Part shown: positions 36,092 to 45,735 of the stretch, one piece after another
How the letters are laid out: each line of letters begins with the position of its first letter
How positions within the stretch are numbered: the stretch's first letter is position 1
DNA from: Paenibacillus sp. MMS20-IR301
GTDB lineage: Bacteria; Bacillota; Bacilli; Paenibacillales; Paenibacillaceae
DNA length: 64,000 nt
Direction: 5' to 3'
Assembly: GCF_032302195.1 (NCBI RefSeq)
Contig: NZ_CP135275.1
Location: forward strand, 6,415,501-6,479,500
Translations under genes and position numbers: made by a program
The notes under the pieces: model-generated
The model's input: only the letters and a program-made list of their open reading frames with translations
Database searches by the model: none
Told to the model about the DNA's origin: nothing

Positions 36092-37552
36092 TTAACCGCA
36101 GGAACAGTTCAGTACCGGCTTACGCGCGGCCTGTGTCTCATCCAGACGGCTGATCTCCGTAGTATGAGGTGCATTGATGACGATCTCCGGGGTCTCTTGC
36201 GCTTCCTTCACAATCCGGATCATCGTCTCGATGAAGCCGTCAAGGGTCTCCTTGCTCTCGGTTTCCGTCGGCTCAATCATCATACATTCCTCTACAGTGA
36301 GCGGGAAATATACAGTCGGCGGATGGTAGCCGAAGTCGAGCAGGCGTTTGGCTACATCCAGCGTGCGGACACCGTACTGCTTGAGGTTTCTGCCGGACAT
36401 GACGAATTCATGCTTGCAGACACCCGGGAAGGGGATTTCGAAATAAGGCGCCAGCCGGTGCATCATATAGTTGGCATTCAGCACAGCGTTCTCGGATACC
36501 TCGCGTAAGCCGTCTGGACCGTAGGTGCGAATGTAGGCGTAGGCGCGGACAAGGATACCGAAGTTGCCGTAAAAAGCTTTGACCCGGCCGATAGACTCCG
36601 GCCCGCCGGCATCAAGCGTGAAGCTGCCGTCCCCGTTCTGCCGGACTGTCGGCTGCGGCAGGAACGGAATCAGCTTCGCCTTCACACCGACCGGTCCGGC
36701 GCCCGGACCGCCGCCGCCGTGCGGGGTGCTCATCGTTTTGTGCAGGTTAAGATGCACGACATCAAAGCCCATATCGCCCGGGCGGGTGATGCCCATAATG
36801 GCGTTGGAGTTCGCTCCGTCATAATAGAGCAGGCCTCCGGCTTCATGGACAATCGCAGCAATTTCAACGATTTGTGTCTCGAATAACCCGAGTGTACTCG
36901 GGTTTGTCAGCATGAGTGCAGCAGTATCGCTGCCGACCGCAGCTTTCAGTGCTTCAAGATCGACCATGCCCTTGTCATTGGAGGGGATGGTGACTGTCTC
37001 AAGCCCGGCCGCAGCAGCGCTGGCCGGGTTAGTACCGTGCGAGGAATCCGGCACGATTACCTTGGAGCGGCTCTCGCCGCGGCTCTCATGGTAGGCGCGG
37101 ATCATCATCAGGCCGGTCCATTCGCCGTGCGCTCCGGCAGCAGGCTGCAGGGAGACGGCGTCCATGCCGGTCAGTCCGGCGAGATCCTTTTGCAGAGTGT
37201 ACATGAGTTCAAGAGCGCCCTGGATGCTCTCTTCCGGCTGATATGGGTGAATCTTGGACAGGCCGGGGAAGCGGGCGACATCCTCATTGATCTTCGGATT
37301 GTATTTCATCGTACAGGAGCCAAGCGGATAGAAGCCGTTATCGACGCCGAAGTTGCGCCGGGACAGTGCGGTATAATGGCGGATCACATCCACTTCGGAG
37401 ACTTCAGGCAGAACGACCGGCTCGCTGCGCAGAAGGCCTTCCGGGATCAGTGAGCTGATGCTCTCTTCCTGCGGCACATCACACAGCGGCAAGGAGTAGG
37501 CCGAGCGGCCGGGACGGCTTAATTCGAAGATCAGACTTTGTTCCGGTTTCAT
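36092..37552 (-). CDS. gcvPB: Glycine dehydrogenase (decarboxylating) subunit 2
   Basis: This is the PLP-bearing half of the two-subunit P-protein, which decarboxylates glycine and passes aminomethyl to lipoyl-GcvH. The 486 residues include the PLP site [18 protein letters not shown] with Lys272, [10 protein letters not shown] and the [10 protein letters not shown] motif of the C-terminal half-type subunit. The start overlaps the end of gcvPA by four bases. The extreme C-terminus NCSCG is Cys-rich, a minor oddity. It is the last gene of the gcvT-gcvPA-gcvPB operon. Confidence 0.97.
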   Translation of the reverse strand: MKPEQSLIFELSRPGRSAYSLPLCDVPQEESISSLIPEGLLRSEPVVLPEVSEVDVIRHYTALSRRNFGVDNGFYPLGSCTMKYNPKINEDVARFPGLSKIHPYQPEESIQGALELMYTLQKDLAGLTGMDAVSLQPAAGAHGEWTGLMMIRAYHESRGESRSKVIVPDSSHGTNPASAAAAGLETVTIPSNDKGMVDLEALKAAVGSDTAALMLTNPSTLGLFETQIVEIAAIVHEAGGLLYYDGANSNAIMGITRPGDMGFDVVHLNLHKTMSTPHGGGGPGAGPVGVKAKLIPFLPQPTVRQNGDGSFTLDAGGPESIGRVKAFYGNFGILVRAYAYIRTYGPDGLREVSENAVLNANYMMHRLAPYFEIPFPGVCKHEFVMSGRNLKQYGVRTLDVAKRLLDFGYHPPTVYFPLTVEECMMIEPTETESKETLDGFIETMIRIVKEAQETPEIVINAPHTTEISRLDETQAARKPVLNCSCG

Positions 37553-38901
37553 ATGCAGCCCTCCAGTGCAGTGGCGAATTCGTCGATTTCGGTTTTGCTT
37601 CTCTTCTCAGTCACGGCAACCAGCATATGTCCGGCCAGCTCCGGATAATCCCGGCCCAGATCATAGCCGCCGAGGTAGCCTTCCTTGAGCAGCTTGGAGT
37701 TAACTGCGCTGACGCTGCTGCCTTCCGGCAGCTTCAGGACAAATTCATTGAAGAACGGGGCGGTGAAAATACGCTCTGCACCGCTGATGTCAGCCAGCCT
37801 TCCGGCGGCATAATGACTCTTGCGGATATTCAGCTCGCCGACCTCGCGCATGCCCTCTTTGCCCATGACGGACAAGTAAACGGAGGCACAAAGTGCCAGC
37901 AGCGCCTGGTTGGAGCATATATTCGATGTGGCCTTCTCGCGGCGGATATGCTGCTCACGGGCCTGGAGTGTAAGTACGAAGCCGCGCTTGCCGTTACGGT
38001 CCACCGTCTGGCCGACGATCCGGCCCGGCATCCGGCGCATCAGCGGCTCGGCTACGGCGAAGAATCCGCAGGTCGGGCCGCCGAGCGATGCGGCAATCCC
38101 GAGCGGCTGTGCATCGCCGACGACGATGTCTGCGCCAAGCTTGCCGGGGGTTTCCAGCACGCCGAGAGCAATCGGGTTGGCACTGACCACCAGCAGGCCT
38201 TTGACGGCGTGAATCAGCGGCTCGATCCCGCGCAGATCTTCAATGGCGCCGAAGAAGTTCGGAGACTGAACCAGGACAGCGGCCGTCTCTCCGTCGATAG
38301 CCTCAGCCAGCTTAGTAAGATCGGTAACTCCGTCCTTATAATCAATCTCCACAACCTGCAGGCCCCAGGCATGGGCGGAAGTATACAGCACCTGGCGGGC
38401 TTCCGGATGAACGGTGCGCGAGACAATCAGCTTCTTGCGTTTGGTGGCTCCGGCGGCCAGCACGGCTGCTTCGGAGAAGGCGGTTGCGCCGTCATACATG
38501 CTGGCATTCGCTACCTTCATGCCTGTCAGTTCGCAGATGTAAGACTGAAATTCGAAGATGGCCTGCAGCTCGCCCTGGCTGATTTCCGGCTGATAAGGTG
38601 TGTAGGCGGTATAGAATTCCGAACGGGAAATAACATGATTAATAACAACCGGTACATGGTGGTCATAAAGCCCGGCACCAAGGAAGCTGGCATGGGTATC
38701 AAAATCGGCATTCCTGTCAGCAAGCTGCTTCATATGGCGCAGTAGCGCATATTCGTCGAGCGGTCCGGACATCGGCAGCGTTCCCTGGTAGCGGACGGAC
38801 TGCGGAATATCAGCGAACAGCTCATCTATGGATTGAATGCCCACGGCTTCCATCATTTCTGCGCGGTCTTGCTCAGTCATGGGCAAATAGCGGTGTTTCA
38901 T
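37549..38901 (-). CDS. gcvPA: Glycine dehydrogenase (decarboxylating) subunit 1
   Basis: This is the non-PLP-binding half of the P-protein, 450 residues, matching the family length. Motifs seen are [15 protein letters not shown] at the N-terminus, [39 protein letters not shown] in the first third and [24 protein letters not shown] in the middle (quoted in pieces here, each spanning the usual conserved block). The gene overlaps gcvT by one base and gcvPB by four, so translation is coupled. Confidence 0.97.
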   Translation of the reverse strand: MKHRYLPMTEQDRAEMMEAVGIQSIDELFADIPQSVRYQGTLPMSGPLDEYALLRHMKQLADRNADFDTHASFLGAGLYDHHVPVVINHVISRSEFYTAYTPYQPEISQGELQAIFEFQSYICELTGMKVANASMYDGATAFSEAAVLAAGATKRKKLIVSRTVHPEARQVLYTSAHAWGLQVVEIDYKDGVTDLTKLAEAIDGETAAVLVQSPNFFGAIEDLRGIEPLIHAVKGLLVVSANPIALGVLETPGKLGADIVVGDAQPLGIAASLGGPTCGFFAVAEPLMRRMPGRIVGQTVDRNGKRGFVLTLQAREQHIRREKATSNICSNQALLALCASVYLSVMGKEGMREVGELNIRKSHYAAGRLADISGAERIFTAPFFNEFVLKLPEGSSVSAVNSKLLKEGYLGGYDLGRDYPELAGHMLVAVTEKRSKTEIDEFATALEGCI

Positions 38902-40022
38902 TATGGCTTCACTCCCTGGCTCTTTTTGTAGAATGGGGCTTTGATCACGGCGGCCTTCAGCTGCTTGCCGCGGATCTCCACGTAGACTTCTGTACCGATT
39001 TCCGTATAGGCTGCATCAATCAGCGCAAGGCCGAGATTCCGCTTCAGCGTGGGCGACTGGGTGCCGGTAGTCACTTCACCGATCTTCACGCCGTCTGCGT
39101 ATACGGGATAGTGGGAGCGGGGAATGCCGCGGTCAATCATTTCCAGGCCGACAAGCTTGCGCGGCAGTCCGGCTTCCTTCTGCTTCAGCAGGGCTTCGCG
39201 GCCGATGAAATCTGCTTTGTCCAGCTTCACGAAGAACTGGACACCCGCTTCAAGCGGCGTAATATCTGCTGACAGCTCCTGCCCGTAGAGCGGCAGCTTG
39301 GCCTCGAAGCGGAGCGTATCGCGTGCGCCGAGTCCGGCGGGGGTGAGGCCGTGCGGAGCGCCAGCAGCCAGCAGGCCGTTCCAGAGCGCTGCCGCCGTAT
39401 CTGCCGGCGCATAGAGCTCAAAGCCGTCCTCGCCGGTGTATCCGGTACGGGAGAGCAGGACGGTTACACCGCATACCTCCGCGTGCTCGATGAAGTGAAA
39501 CGGCTTCACTTCCTGCAGGGATACCGGAGTGACTTCAGCGAGAATCGTCTCGGCCAGCGGTCCCTGCAGTGCAAGCAGCAGCGTCTCATCCGAGACATTC
39601 TTCAGGCTGACACCGCTGAACTCAGCAGTGAGATGCTCCTGCAGCCACTGGAAGTCCTTGCCGATATTGGAGGCATTGACGACCAGCATGTACCGCTCCT
39701 CGCCCAGCCGGTAGACGAGCAGGTCATCGACCACACCGCCGCTTGGATAGAGCATTAGGGTATACTGTGCTGCACCATCCTCAAGCCGGCTGACATCGTT
39801 CGTAGTCATCAGCTGCAGGAAAGCTTCAGAACCGCTGCCTGTAACCATGAATTCGCCCATATGCGATACATCAAACAGTCCGGCCTGCTGGCGGACCGCC
39901 TCATGCTCTTTAACGATTCCTGTAAACTGTACGGGCAGCTCCCAGCCGCCGAAATCAATGCATCTGGATTCCGCATAAGCGGAATAGAGATCATAAAAAG
40001 GCGTTCTTCTCAATGACTCCAT
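38901..40022 (-). CDS. gcvT: Aminomethyltransferase (glycine cleavage T-protein)
   Basis: GcvT moves the one-carbon unit from aminomethyl-lipoyl GcvH to tetrahydrofolate, releasing ammonia. The 373 residues show the folate-binding N-terminal part ([19 protein letters not shown] start, [10 protein letters not shown]) and the C-terminal barrel ([22 protein letters not shown]). GGGGAGTG lies before the ATG at 40022. It is the first gene behind the glycine riboswitch, so the whole operon is expected to be glycine-induced. Confidence 0.97.
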   Translation of the reverse strand: MESLRRTPFYDLYSAYAESRCIDFGGWELPVQFTGIVKEHEAVRQQAGLFDVSHMGEFMVTGSGSEAFLQLMTTNDVSRLEDGAAQYTLMLYPSGGVVDDLLVYRLGEERYMLVVNASNIGKDFQWLQEHLTAEFSGVSLKNVSDETLLLALQGPLAETILAEVTPVSLQEVKPFHFIEHAEVCGVTVLLSRTGYTGEDGFELYAPADTAAALWNGLLAAGAPHGLTPAGLGARDTLRFEAKLPLYGQELSADITPLEAGVQFFVKLDKADFIGREALLKQKEAGLPRKLVGLEMIDRGIPRSHYPVYADGVKIGEVTTGTQSPTLKRNLGLALIDAAYTEIGTEVYVEIRGKQLKAAVIKAPFYKKSQGVKP

Positions 40023-40052
40023 CTCGTCACTCCCCTGTTCTGTTTACATGCG

Positions 40053-40121
40053 AAAAAGGACAGGCGAAAGCCCATCAATGCATATCAAACATGCACTGAA
40101 TAGACGTTCGCTCTGTCCTTT
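40053..40121 (-). terminator. Riboswitch-controlled terminator before gcvT
   Basis: On the minus strand AAAGGACAGAGCGAA (at the end of the second aptamer) can pair with TTCGCCTGTCCTTTTT (40053-40068 complement) to give a terminator with a U run. The same left arm is needed to close the aptamer, so the two folds exclude each other. Glycine binding should block termination: an ON switch. Confidence 0.8.
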
Positions 40122-40304
40122 GTACCTGAGAGTTACCCTGCTGCGCTGCCCGCAGGTTTCCCCGTTGGTGATCCGTGGCCTGCCTTGCAGGCTGCGGATG
40201 CTCTCCAGAGATGCGTCCGGCAAAGGTCCTTTTGCCTGAGAGATTCACCCGTCCCGGGCTTACTCCTTCGGCGCTGTCCTCGGTGCGGGACAGTCTCTCC
40301 CTAT
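40105..40304 (-). ncRNA. Tandem glycine riboswitch
   Basis: Read on the minus strand, the first aptamer has GGAGAGACTG, ACCGAGGACAGCGCCGAAGG and GGTGAATCTCTCAGGCAAA, and the second has TCTGGAGAGC, CACCAACGGGGAAACC and GGGTAACTCTCAGGTACAAA. These paired conserved blocks are diagnostic of the two-aptamer glycine riboswitch upstream of gcvT operons. It lies directly between the gcvT promoter and gene. Ends are approximate. Confidence 0.93.
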
Positions 40305-40342
40305 GCCATCATTCGCAAACCATATGTTTTTCTACTGACTCC

Positions 40343-40372
40343 ATTAAACCGGGTTTACAAGCATGCTGTCAA
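40343..40372 (-). promoter_or_regulatory. Sigma-A-type promoter of the gcvT operon
   Basis: On the minus strand TTGACA (40372-40367) is followed after 18 bases by TTTAAT (40348-40343). The start point would fall about 35 bases before the first aptamer, so the riboswitch is fully transcribed. Confidence 0.7.
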
Positions 40373-40414
40373 TCAAAAAACGTCAAAAAGATGACAAATT
40401 TTATTTTCCTGTCA

Positions 40415-40455
40415 GTTATATTGACATTAGGCAAGGTCATAACTTAGGCTATAAC
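40415..40455 (+). promoter_or_regulatory. Candidate gcvH promoter with overlapping TGTCA/TGACA inverted repeat
   Basis: TTGACA at 40421-40426 is a perfect -35, but the following -10 is unclear: TATAAC at 40450 is too far and TAGGCT at 40445 is weak. An inverted repeat GTCA...TGAC (40411-40425) overlaps the -35. This is the only promoter-like signal ahead of gcvH. Confidence 0.4.
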
Positions 40456-40496
40456 TAAATTTAGAACTCCAAATGTGGAAAAGAGGCGGCTTGGAA

Positions 40497-40889
40497 ATGA
40501 GTGAAGTGCTGGACAACCTGCTATACAGCGAAGAGCATGAATGGGCACAGCAGGGTGAAGGACGCGTAGTACGTGTCGGGATTACGGATCATGCACAGCA
40601 TTTGCTGGGCGATATCGTGTTTGTAGAGTTCCCTGAAGTGGGCGCAGCTATTTCCGCCGGGGATAGCGTAGGCAGCATCGAATCGGTTAAGACGGTATCG
40701 GAGCTGTATTCACCGGTATCCGGCACGGTTACTAAGATCAACGACGCGCTGGAAGCCAGCCCGGAGCTGATCAATGATCAGCCTTACGGCGGGGGATGGA
40801 TTTTTGAGCTGGAGCTTGACGGCGAGTTCACGGACGCGGTATCCGGACTGCTGGATGCGGCTGCCTACAAGGAACTGGTCGGCGAATAA
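40497..40889 (+). CDS. gcvH: Glycine cleavage H-protein
   Basis: This lipoyl carrier shuttles the aminomethyl group between the P-, T- and L-proteins. The start is ATG 40497 (MSEVLDNLLY), after GAGGCGG. The 130 residues contain the lipoylation site Lys65 in GSIESVKTVSELYSPVSG. It is transcribed away from gcvT-gcvPA-gcvPB and has its own upstream region, so it is not under the riboswitch. A terminator follows at 40947. Confidence 0.97.
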   Translation: MSEVLDNLLYSEEHEWAQQGEGRVVRVGITDHAQHLLGDIVFVEFPEVGAAISAGDSVGSIESVKTVSELYSPVSGTVTKINDALEASPELINDQPYGGGWIFELELDGEFTDAVSGLLDAAAYKELVGE

Positions 40890-40946
40890 TTCCGGATTTC
40901 AGGCGCGGATCTGCGACCAGATAATCAGGTAGAGTATATAAAATAC

Positions 40947-41000
40947 GGCAGACTTCTCTTATTACATTAGATGTTACTAATGTGAGAGGTCTGTCTTTTT
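40947..41000 (+). terminator. Terminator after gcvH
   Basis: A long imperfect hairpin (CAGACTTCTC...ACATTAG facing CTAATGTGAGAGGTCTG) is followed by TCTTTTT. It lies between gcvH and the converging membrane-protein gene. Confidence 0.8.
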
Positions 41001-41008
41001 GCGTTTGT

Positions 41009-41644
41009 TCACAGGTCAGGAAAGTCCAGTAAACCGGGATACAGCTGCGGGGCCAGCTGCCACAATAGCGGCAGAAGGGCTAGGCCAATTACAGCGAATA
41101 AGAGACACAGCAACAGGAAACGGTATCTTTTTCGGGGACGGGCAGCAGGTTTGAGCACGAAGTGATAGACCCCCGCAGAATAAAAGGGGAACAGGACTAC
41201 ACCTGACATACCTAAACAGACCAGAAATGTGGATTCGCCGGCAGAGGTAGGGATCATGGCATCCGGGTTATAGGCAGGGTTAACCTGCAAAAAGAGGACT
41301 ACAAACGTCAGGTAAGCAAACAGCATTAGCAGCGGGAAAAAGCGGATACGCCGGTCCTCGGACAACCCGTAGAGCATCCACCAGACTCCAAGCCAGGGCA
41401 GGGCAAACAAGCCTCCGGCAAGCAGATAAGAGAGGGAAATCCGGACCAGCTTATCCGGCGGATAGACATGAGCCAGGTCTCCCCAGAAGTAACCGGAAGA
41501 GAACATGATTATCAATGCAGAGATGAACCCGGCGAAGAGGGTAATTATTGCCTGAAGAAATACAATTATTATCAGCGAACCCAGCAGGCGCAGGAAAATG
41601 AGAAAACGGGTAGCATCCGGCGCAGTTCCATTGTCAGCGTGCAT
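41009..41644 (-). CDS. Polytopic membrane protein downstream of motAB, unknown function
   Basis: This 211-residue protein has about five or six hydrophobic helices (near 15-45, 65-85, 95-115, 130-155 and 180-205) and no domain I recognise. The ATG at 41644 follows AGGGAGATGG, and the gap to motB is only 15 bases, so it is the third gene of the mot operon. It could modulate the stator or be an unrelated passenger; the sequence does not say. Confidence 0.65.
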   Translation of the reverse strand: MHADNGTAPDATRFLIFLRLLGSLIIIVFLQAIITLFAGFISALIIMFSSGYFWGDLAHVYPPDKLVRISLSYLLAGGLFALPWLGVWWMLYGLSEDRRIRFFPLLMLFAYLTFVVLFLQVNPAYNPDAMIPTSAGESTFLVCLGMSGVVLFPFYSAGVYHFVLKPAARPRKRYRFLLLCLLFAVIGLALLPLLWQLAPQLYPGLLDFPDL

Positions 41645-41659
41645 ATCAGTCCATCTCCC

Positions 41660-42511
41660 TTATTCATTCTCCTGGAGCTGCCGCAGGACAATCAGTTCGA
41701 CACGGCGGTTCCGCTGGCGGCCTTCGGCTGTCGCATTATCAAAGCCAGGCCTGGTATCCGCATATCCGGCGTACTGGAAAGTATCGGGATTAAGCCGCTC
41801 GCTGTCCAGAAAGAAGCGCAGTACAGAGAGCGCGCGGGCACCGGAAAGCTCCCAGTTGTCCCTGTAGATGGATGCGGCTGTGACCGGAGTGTTATCGGTA
41901 TGGCCTTCAATGCTGATAGTGGCACCGATTCCGCGGAACAGGCCGGAGAGCTGGCGCAGCGCCGGGAATGCGGGCGGTTTCAACTCGGCTTTGCCGGCGT
42001 CGAACAGAAAGCGGTCGCTGAGGGTTATAGCGATACCCTGCGGTTTGTCAGCCACAAAGATCTGTTCCCCGAGATTGTTATCCTCCACGTACTGCGTAAT
42101 GACTCCCATCAGGGCAGCCAGCTTCTCTTCCTGTTCACGGAAGGCAAGCTCGCGTTCTGAAGGCTGATGTTCTGCCGTTTGATCATTTGGCACAGGGATC
42201 CCAGTTCCGGTTGCGCCCCCGTTCGTGCTGCCGTCCGCGTTGTTCCCGTTAGAAGCAGATGACCCGGTATTCCCCTGGTTTCCGTCGAGCACGCCGGTTC
42301 CGCCCTCAAGAACAGGGTTGCCGCCGCTCTTAAAAGTATCAGATAATGAGCCGGTTACAATCTGGTACTTTTGCGTATCCAGGCTGCTCATCGCGTACAG
42401 TATTACGAAAAAAATGAGCAGCAGGGTAATCAGATCCGCATACGTAATCATCCAGCGGTCACGGCTTTCTCTGGCTCCGGTCCGCCTTTGCCGGCGGTTT
42501 CTTTGTCTCAT
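41660..42511 (-). CDS. motB: Flagellar stator protein MotB
   Basis: MotB anchors the stator to peptidoglycan and carries the proton-binding aspartate. In this 283-residue protein a basic tail leads into the single helix WMITYADLITLLLIFFVILY, with Asp26 at the conserved ion site. A Gly/Asn/Thr-rich linker (~70-115) is longer than usual. The OmpA-like domain (~165-275) has IEGHTDNTPV and NRRVELIVLR. Its start overlaps the end of motA by four bases. Confidence 0.92.
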   Translation of the reverse strand: MRQRNRRQRRTGARESRDRWMITYADLITLLLIFFVILYAMSSLDTQKYQIVTGSLSDTFKSGGNPVLEGGTGVLDGNQGNTGSSASNGNNADGSTNGGATGTGIPVPNDQTAEHQPSERELAFREQEEKLAALMGVITQYVEDNNLGEQIFVADKPQGIAITLSDRFLFDAGKAELKPPAFPALRQLSGLFRGIGATISIEGHTDNTPVTAASIYRDNWELSGARALSVLRFFLDSERLNPDTFQYAGYADTRPGFDNATAEGRQRNRRVELIVLRQLQENE

Positions 42512-43290
42512 AGGAGATTCTCCGGGTTATTGCTGTTTCTGCGCGGGGCATCCGGGAGGAACGAGCCGAGCTTCTGCCGGACCAGCTGCGGATGATCCCC
42601 GTTCTGCAGGGCAAGGATACCGACCAGTAGCATTTCCATACTGCTCAGCTCACTCTGGCTGCGGGATTTGATTTTGGAGGCGATGGGTAAAAAGATTAGA
42701 TTGGCACTGGCTACGCCATAGAGGGTTGCTGTAAAAGCTACAGCGATGGAGGCCCCCAGATTGGACGGGTCCGTCAGATTACCCAGCACCCGTATAAGGC
42801 CCATTACGGTACCGATGATGCCCATGGTCGGAGCATAACCGCCGGCTGCCTCGAAAATTTTGGCGTAGCCTTCATATTTCAGCTCCTTGGCGTCCATCTC
42901 CAGTTCAAGAATCTGCCGGACCTGATCAGGATCGGTACCATCGACAATGAGCAGCAGGCCGTCACGGGTAAAGGCATCAGGATGCTCCTCCGCTTTCTCC
43001 TCCAGGGCGAGTACGCCGCCGCGTCTTGTGACTGCCGCCATGGAGATGAGCTCGTCAGCTTTCTCCCGGGTGTCCGCTTTATGTCTGCCAAAAGCAAAGC
43101 GGAGAGCCGCGGGTACACTGCGCAGCCTTGCAGCCGGAAAACTGATTAGCACTGCGGCGAGCGTGCCCCCGAACACAATCAGCGCGGCGTTAAGCTGCAG
43201 CAGGCCGGACAGGCTCCCGCCTTCCCACAGGAAGCCGCCAACCATTGCGGCAATGCCGGCCAAGAGGCCGATAATTGAAGTGATGTCCAT
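42508..43290 (-). CDS. motA: Flagellar stator protein MotA
   Basis: MotA forms the ion channel with MotB and pushes on the rotor. The 260 residues have four helices (near 5-25, 33-52, 150-172 and 185-208) and the conserved cytoplasmic loop. The Pro-containing motif GYAPTMGIIGTVMGLIRVLGNL at the third helix carries the conserved Pro. The gene has AAGGAG before the ATG. No other flagellar gene lies in the window, so this is an isolated stator set. Confidence 0.92.
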   Translation of the reverse strand: MDITSIIGLLAGIAAMVGGFLWEGGSLSGLLQLNAALIVFGGTLAAVLISFPAARLRSVPAALRFAFGRHKADTREKADELISMAAVTRRGGVLALEEKAEEHPDAFTRDGLLLIVDGTDPDQVRQILELEMDAKELKYEGYAKIFEAAGGYAPTMGIIGTVMGLIRVLGNLTDPSNLGASIAVAFTATLYGVASANLIFLPIASKIKSRSQSELSSMEMLLVGILALQNGDHPQLVRQKLGSFLPDAPRRNSNNPENLL

Positions 43291-43325
43291 GAGTTCAGGC
43301 TCCTTATATTTCTATATATTATGGT

Positions 43326-43354
43326 TTGCAACAATCTGGGCTACACTGTATAAT
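43326..43354 (+). promoter_or_regulatory. uvrB promoter
   Basis: TTGCAA (43326-43331) and TATAAT (43349-43354) are separated by 17 bases, a good sigma-A promoter about 110 bases before uvrB. Confidence 0.6.
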
Positions 43355-43359
43355 AAACG

Positions 43360-43373
43360 GGAACAAGTATTCT
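43360..43373 (+). promoter_or_regulatory. LexA (DinR)-like SOS box at the uvrB start point
   Basis: GGAACAAGTATTCT matches the Gram-positive LexA consensus CGAACRNRYGTTYC at 11 of 14 positions, including both half-site cores GAAC and (A)TTC. It sits 5-18 bases after the -10 element, over the expected start of transcription. Confidence 0.55.
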
Positions 43374-43471
43374 TATCTTCCATATTTTTCAGACTTGTAT
43401 GGAGAGAGAACGTTTAGGGTTACAATTATAATATATTCATATAGTTTAGACGATAGAGGGGAGACGGGCAA

Positions 43472-45463
43472 ATGAGTGATATTGTCGTCAGTACGCAGAC
43501 TTTTGCACTGGAGTCCGAGTATACACCCCAGGGCGATCAGCCTCTTGCCATAGAAGAGTTAGTGGACGGCATCCGGCAGGGCAAGAAGCACCAGACGCTG
43601 CTGGGAGCAACAGGTACAGGCAAGACCTTTACCATCGCGCAAGTGATTTCCAAACTGAACCGCCCGACGCTGGTTATCGCGCACAATAAGACACTGGCTG
43701 CGCAGCTGGCAAGCGAGTTCAAAGAATTTTTTCCAAGCAACTCCGTCGATTACTTCGTCAGTTACTACGATTACTACCAGCCAGAGGCGTACATTCCTTC
43801 CTCCGATACCTACATTGAGAAAGATTCCAGCATAAATGAAGAGATAGACAAGCTGCGTCACTCTGCGACAAGCTCACTGTTCGAGCGGCGTGACGTTATT
43901 ATTGTTGCGAGCGTGTCCTGTATTTATGGTCTCGGATCTCCGGAGGAGTACGGAAGCCTGCTCTTGTCGCTGCGTGTAGGCATGGAGAAGCCGCGCAATC
44001 AGATTCTGAGCCGGCTTGTGGATATTCAGTACCAGCGCAACGATATTAACTTTGTGCGCGGGACATTCCGTGTGCGCGGTGATGTGATTGAGATCTTCCC
44101 GGCCTCACAGGGTGAGCATGCCATCCGTGTTGAACTGTTCGGTGATGAGGTAGAGCGCATTACGGAAATTGATGTTCTGACCGGCGAGCTGATCGGGGAA
44201 CGCGATCATATTGCGATCTTCCCGGCTTCCCACTTTGTCACCAAGGAAGAGACGATGCGGGTAGCGCTCGTCAATATTGAGCGGGAGCTTGAAGAGCGGC
44301 TGGCTGTGCTTCGTGACAGCGGCAAGCTGCTGGAGGCCCAGCGGCTGGAGCAGCGGACACGCTACGATATTGAGATGATGAAGGAAGTCGGCTTCTGCTC
44401 CGGGATCGAGAACTATTCCGGACCGCTCACCTTCCGTGAGCCGGGAGCGACTCCATATACCTTAATGGATTACTTCCCGGATGATATGCTGATTGTAATA
44501 GATGAGTCCCATGTGACACTGCCGCAGATCCGGGCGATGTACAATGGTGACCGGGCGCGCAAGACCGTGCTGGTAGAGCATGGGTTCCGCCTGCCGTCTG
44601 CGCTCGATAACCGCCCGCTGCAGTTCGAGGAATTCGAAGATAAGGTGAGCCAGATTGTCTATGTCTCGGCTACACCTGGACCCTATGAAATGGAGCACTG
44701 CGACACGATGGTCCAGCAGATTATCCGGCCAACCGGCCTGCTTGATCCGATCATTGAGGTGCGTCCGACTGAAGGGCAGATCGATGATCTGATCAGTGAA
44801 ATCCGTGACCGTGTAGAACGTGATGAACGGGTTCTGGTTACGACGCTCACGAAGAAGATGTCTGAGGATCTCACCGATTACTTCAAGGAAATCGGAATTA
44901 AAGTACGCTACATGCACTCTGATATTAAGACGCTTGAGCGGATGGCGATCCTCCGTGACCTCCGTCTCGGTACTTTCCATGTGCTCGTGGGTATTAACCT
45001 GTTAAGAGAAGGGCTTGACCTGCCGGAGGTTTCGCTTGTTGCCATCCTCGATGCCGACAAGGAAGGCTTCCTCCGCTCTGAACGCTCGCTGATCCAGACG
45101 ATCGGCCGCGCCGCCCGTAACTCCGGCGGGCGGGTCATCATGTACGGTGACCGTATCACCGATTCGATGGAGAAGGCGATGAGTGAAACTGCGCGCCGCC
45201 GTGAAATCCAGATGGCACATAACGAGAAGCATGGCATCACGCCGACGACGATCAACAAGAAAGTGCGCGAAATCATTGAGGCGACCAAGGTCGCCGAGTC
45301 CAAAGCCGATTACCTTACCGGTGCAGGCGGTAAGCTAAGCAAAAAAGACAAGATGAGTCTAATGCAGCGTCTGGAGGCCGAGATGAAGGACGCCGCCAAG
45401 AACCTGCAATTCGAACGCGCCGCCGAGCTGCGCGATGCCCTGCTCGAGCTCCGGGCAGAGTAA
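43472..45463 (+). CDS. uvrB: Excinuclease ABC subunit B
   Basis: UvrB is the damage-verifying helicase of nucleotide excision repair, loaded by UvrA and cut-partner of UvrC. The 663 residues are full length. Walker [10 protein letters not shown] (~45-53), the beta-hairpin region [12 protein letters not shown], helicase motif DESH ([11 protein letters not shown]) and motif [11 protein letters not shown] are intact. The C-terminal UVR domain ([28 protein letters not shown]) contacts UvrC. GAGGGGAG precedes the ATG. Confidence 0.98.
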   Translation: MSDIVVSTQTFALESEYTPQGDQPLAIEELVDGIRQGKKHQTLLGATGTGKTFTIAQVISKLNRPTLVIAHNKTLAAQLASEFKEFFPSNSVDYFVSYYDYYQPEAYIPSSDTYIEKDSSINEEIDKLRHSATSSLFERRDVIIVASVSCIYGLGSPEEYGSLLLSLRVGMEKPRNQILSRLVDIQYQRNDINFVRGTFRVRGDVIEIFPASQGEHAIRVELFGDEVERITEIDVLTGELIGERDHIAIFPASHFVTKEETMRVALVNIERELEERLAVLRDSGKLLEAQRLEQRTRYDIEMMKEVGFCSGIENYSGPLTFREPGATPYTLMDYFPDDMLIVIDESHVTLPQIRAMYNGDRARKTVLVEHGFRLPSALDNRPLQFEEFEDKVSQIVYVSATPGPYEMEHCDTMVQQIIRPTGLLDPIIEVRPTEGQIDDLISEIRDRVERDERVLVTTLTKKMSEDLTDYFKEIGIKVRYMHSDIKTLERMAILRDLRLGTFHVLVGINLLREGLDLPEVSLVAILDADKEGFLRSERSLIQTIGRAARNSGGRVIMYGDRITDSMEKAMSETARRREIQMAHNEKHGITPTTINKKVREIIEATKVAESKADYLTGAGGKLSKKDKMSLMQRLEAEMKDAAKNLQFERAAELRDALLELRAE

Positions 45464-45495
45464 TCCTTCCCGGCATATCTCACCTTACCGATCAC

Positions 45496-45525
45496 GGAAC
45501 GGCGCTTCACTGGCCGTTCTTTTTG
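45496..45525 (+). terminator. Terminator after uvrB
   Basis: GGAACGGC and GCCGTTC pair around a nine-base loop, followed by TTTTT. It separates uvrB from the repeats and uvrA. Confidence 0.75.
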
Positions 45526-45552
45526 AAGATAGATTTGCAGTCCGCACTTAGC

Positions 45553-45735
45553 GCGTCCCGAAGGGACAGCCTGTACTTAAGCCCTTGCGCATCCCGGAGG
45601 GACAGCCGCAGTTCAGCCCTTGCGCATCCCGGAGGGACAGCCTGCAGTTAAGCTCTTGCACATCCCGGAGGGCCAGCCTGCAGTTGAGCTTTTGCGCATC
45701 CCGGAGGGACAGCCTGCTCTCAGAGTATAGCGGTC
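45553..45735. repeat. 36-bp tandem repeat between uvrB and uvrA, about 5 copies
   Basis: The landmark GCATCCCGGAGGGACAG (first copy GCGTCCCGAAGGGACAG) starts at 45553, 45589, 45624, 45660 and 45696, so the period is 35-36. Each unit carries a TCCC-GGA-GGGA mini-palindrome and a CCTGCAGTTAAGCTCTTGC-like remainder. A partial, diverged echo (GGTCCCGCAGGGATTAGC) follows at about 45731-45750. There are no unique spacers, so it is not CRISPR. It is the second repeat family in the window and differs from the 52-bp one. Confidence 0.88.

Noticed and set aside
40175..40447. Plus-strand frames over the glycine riboswitch
   Set aside because: The conserved aptamer blocks and terminator on the minus strand account for the sequence.
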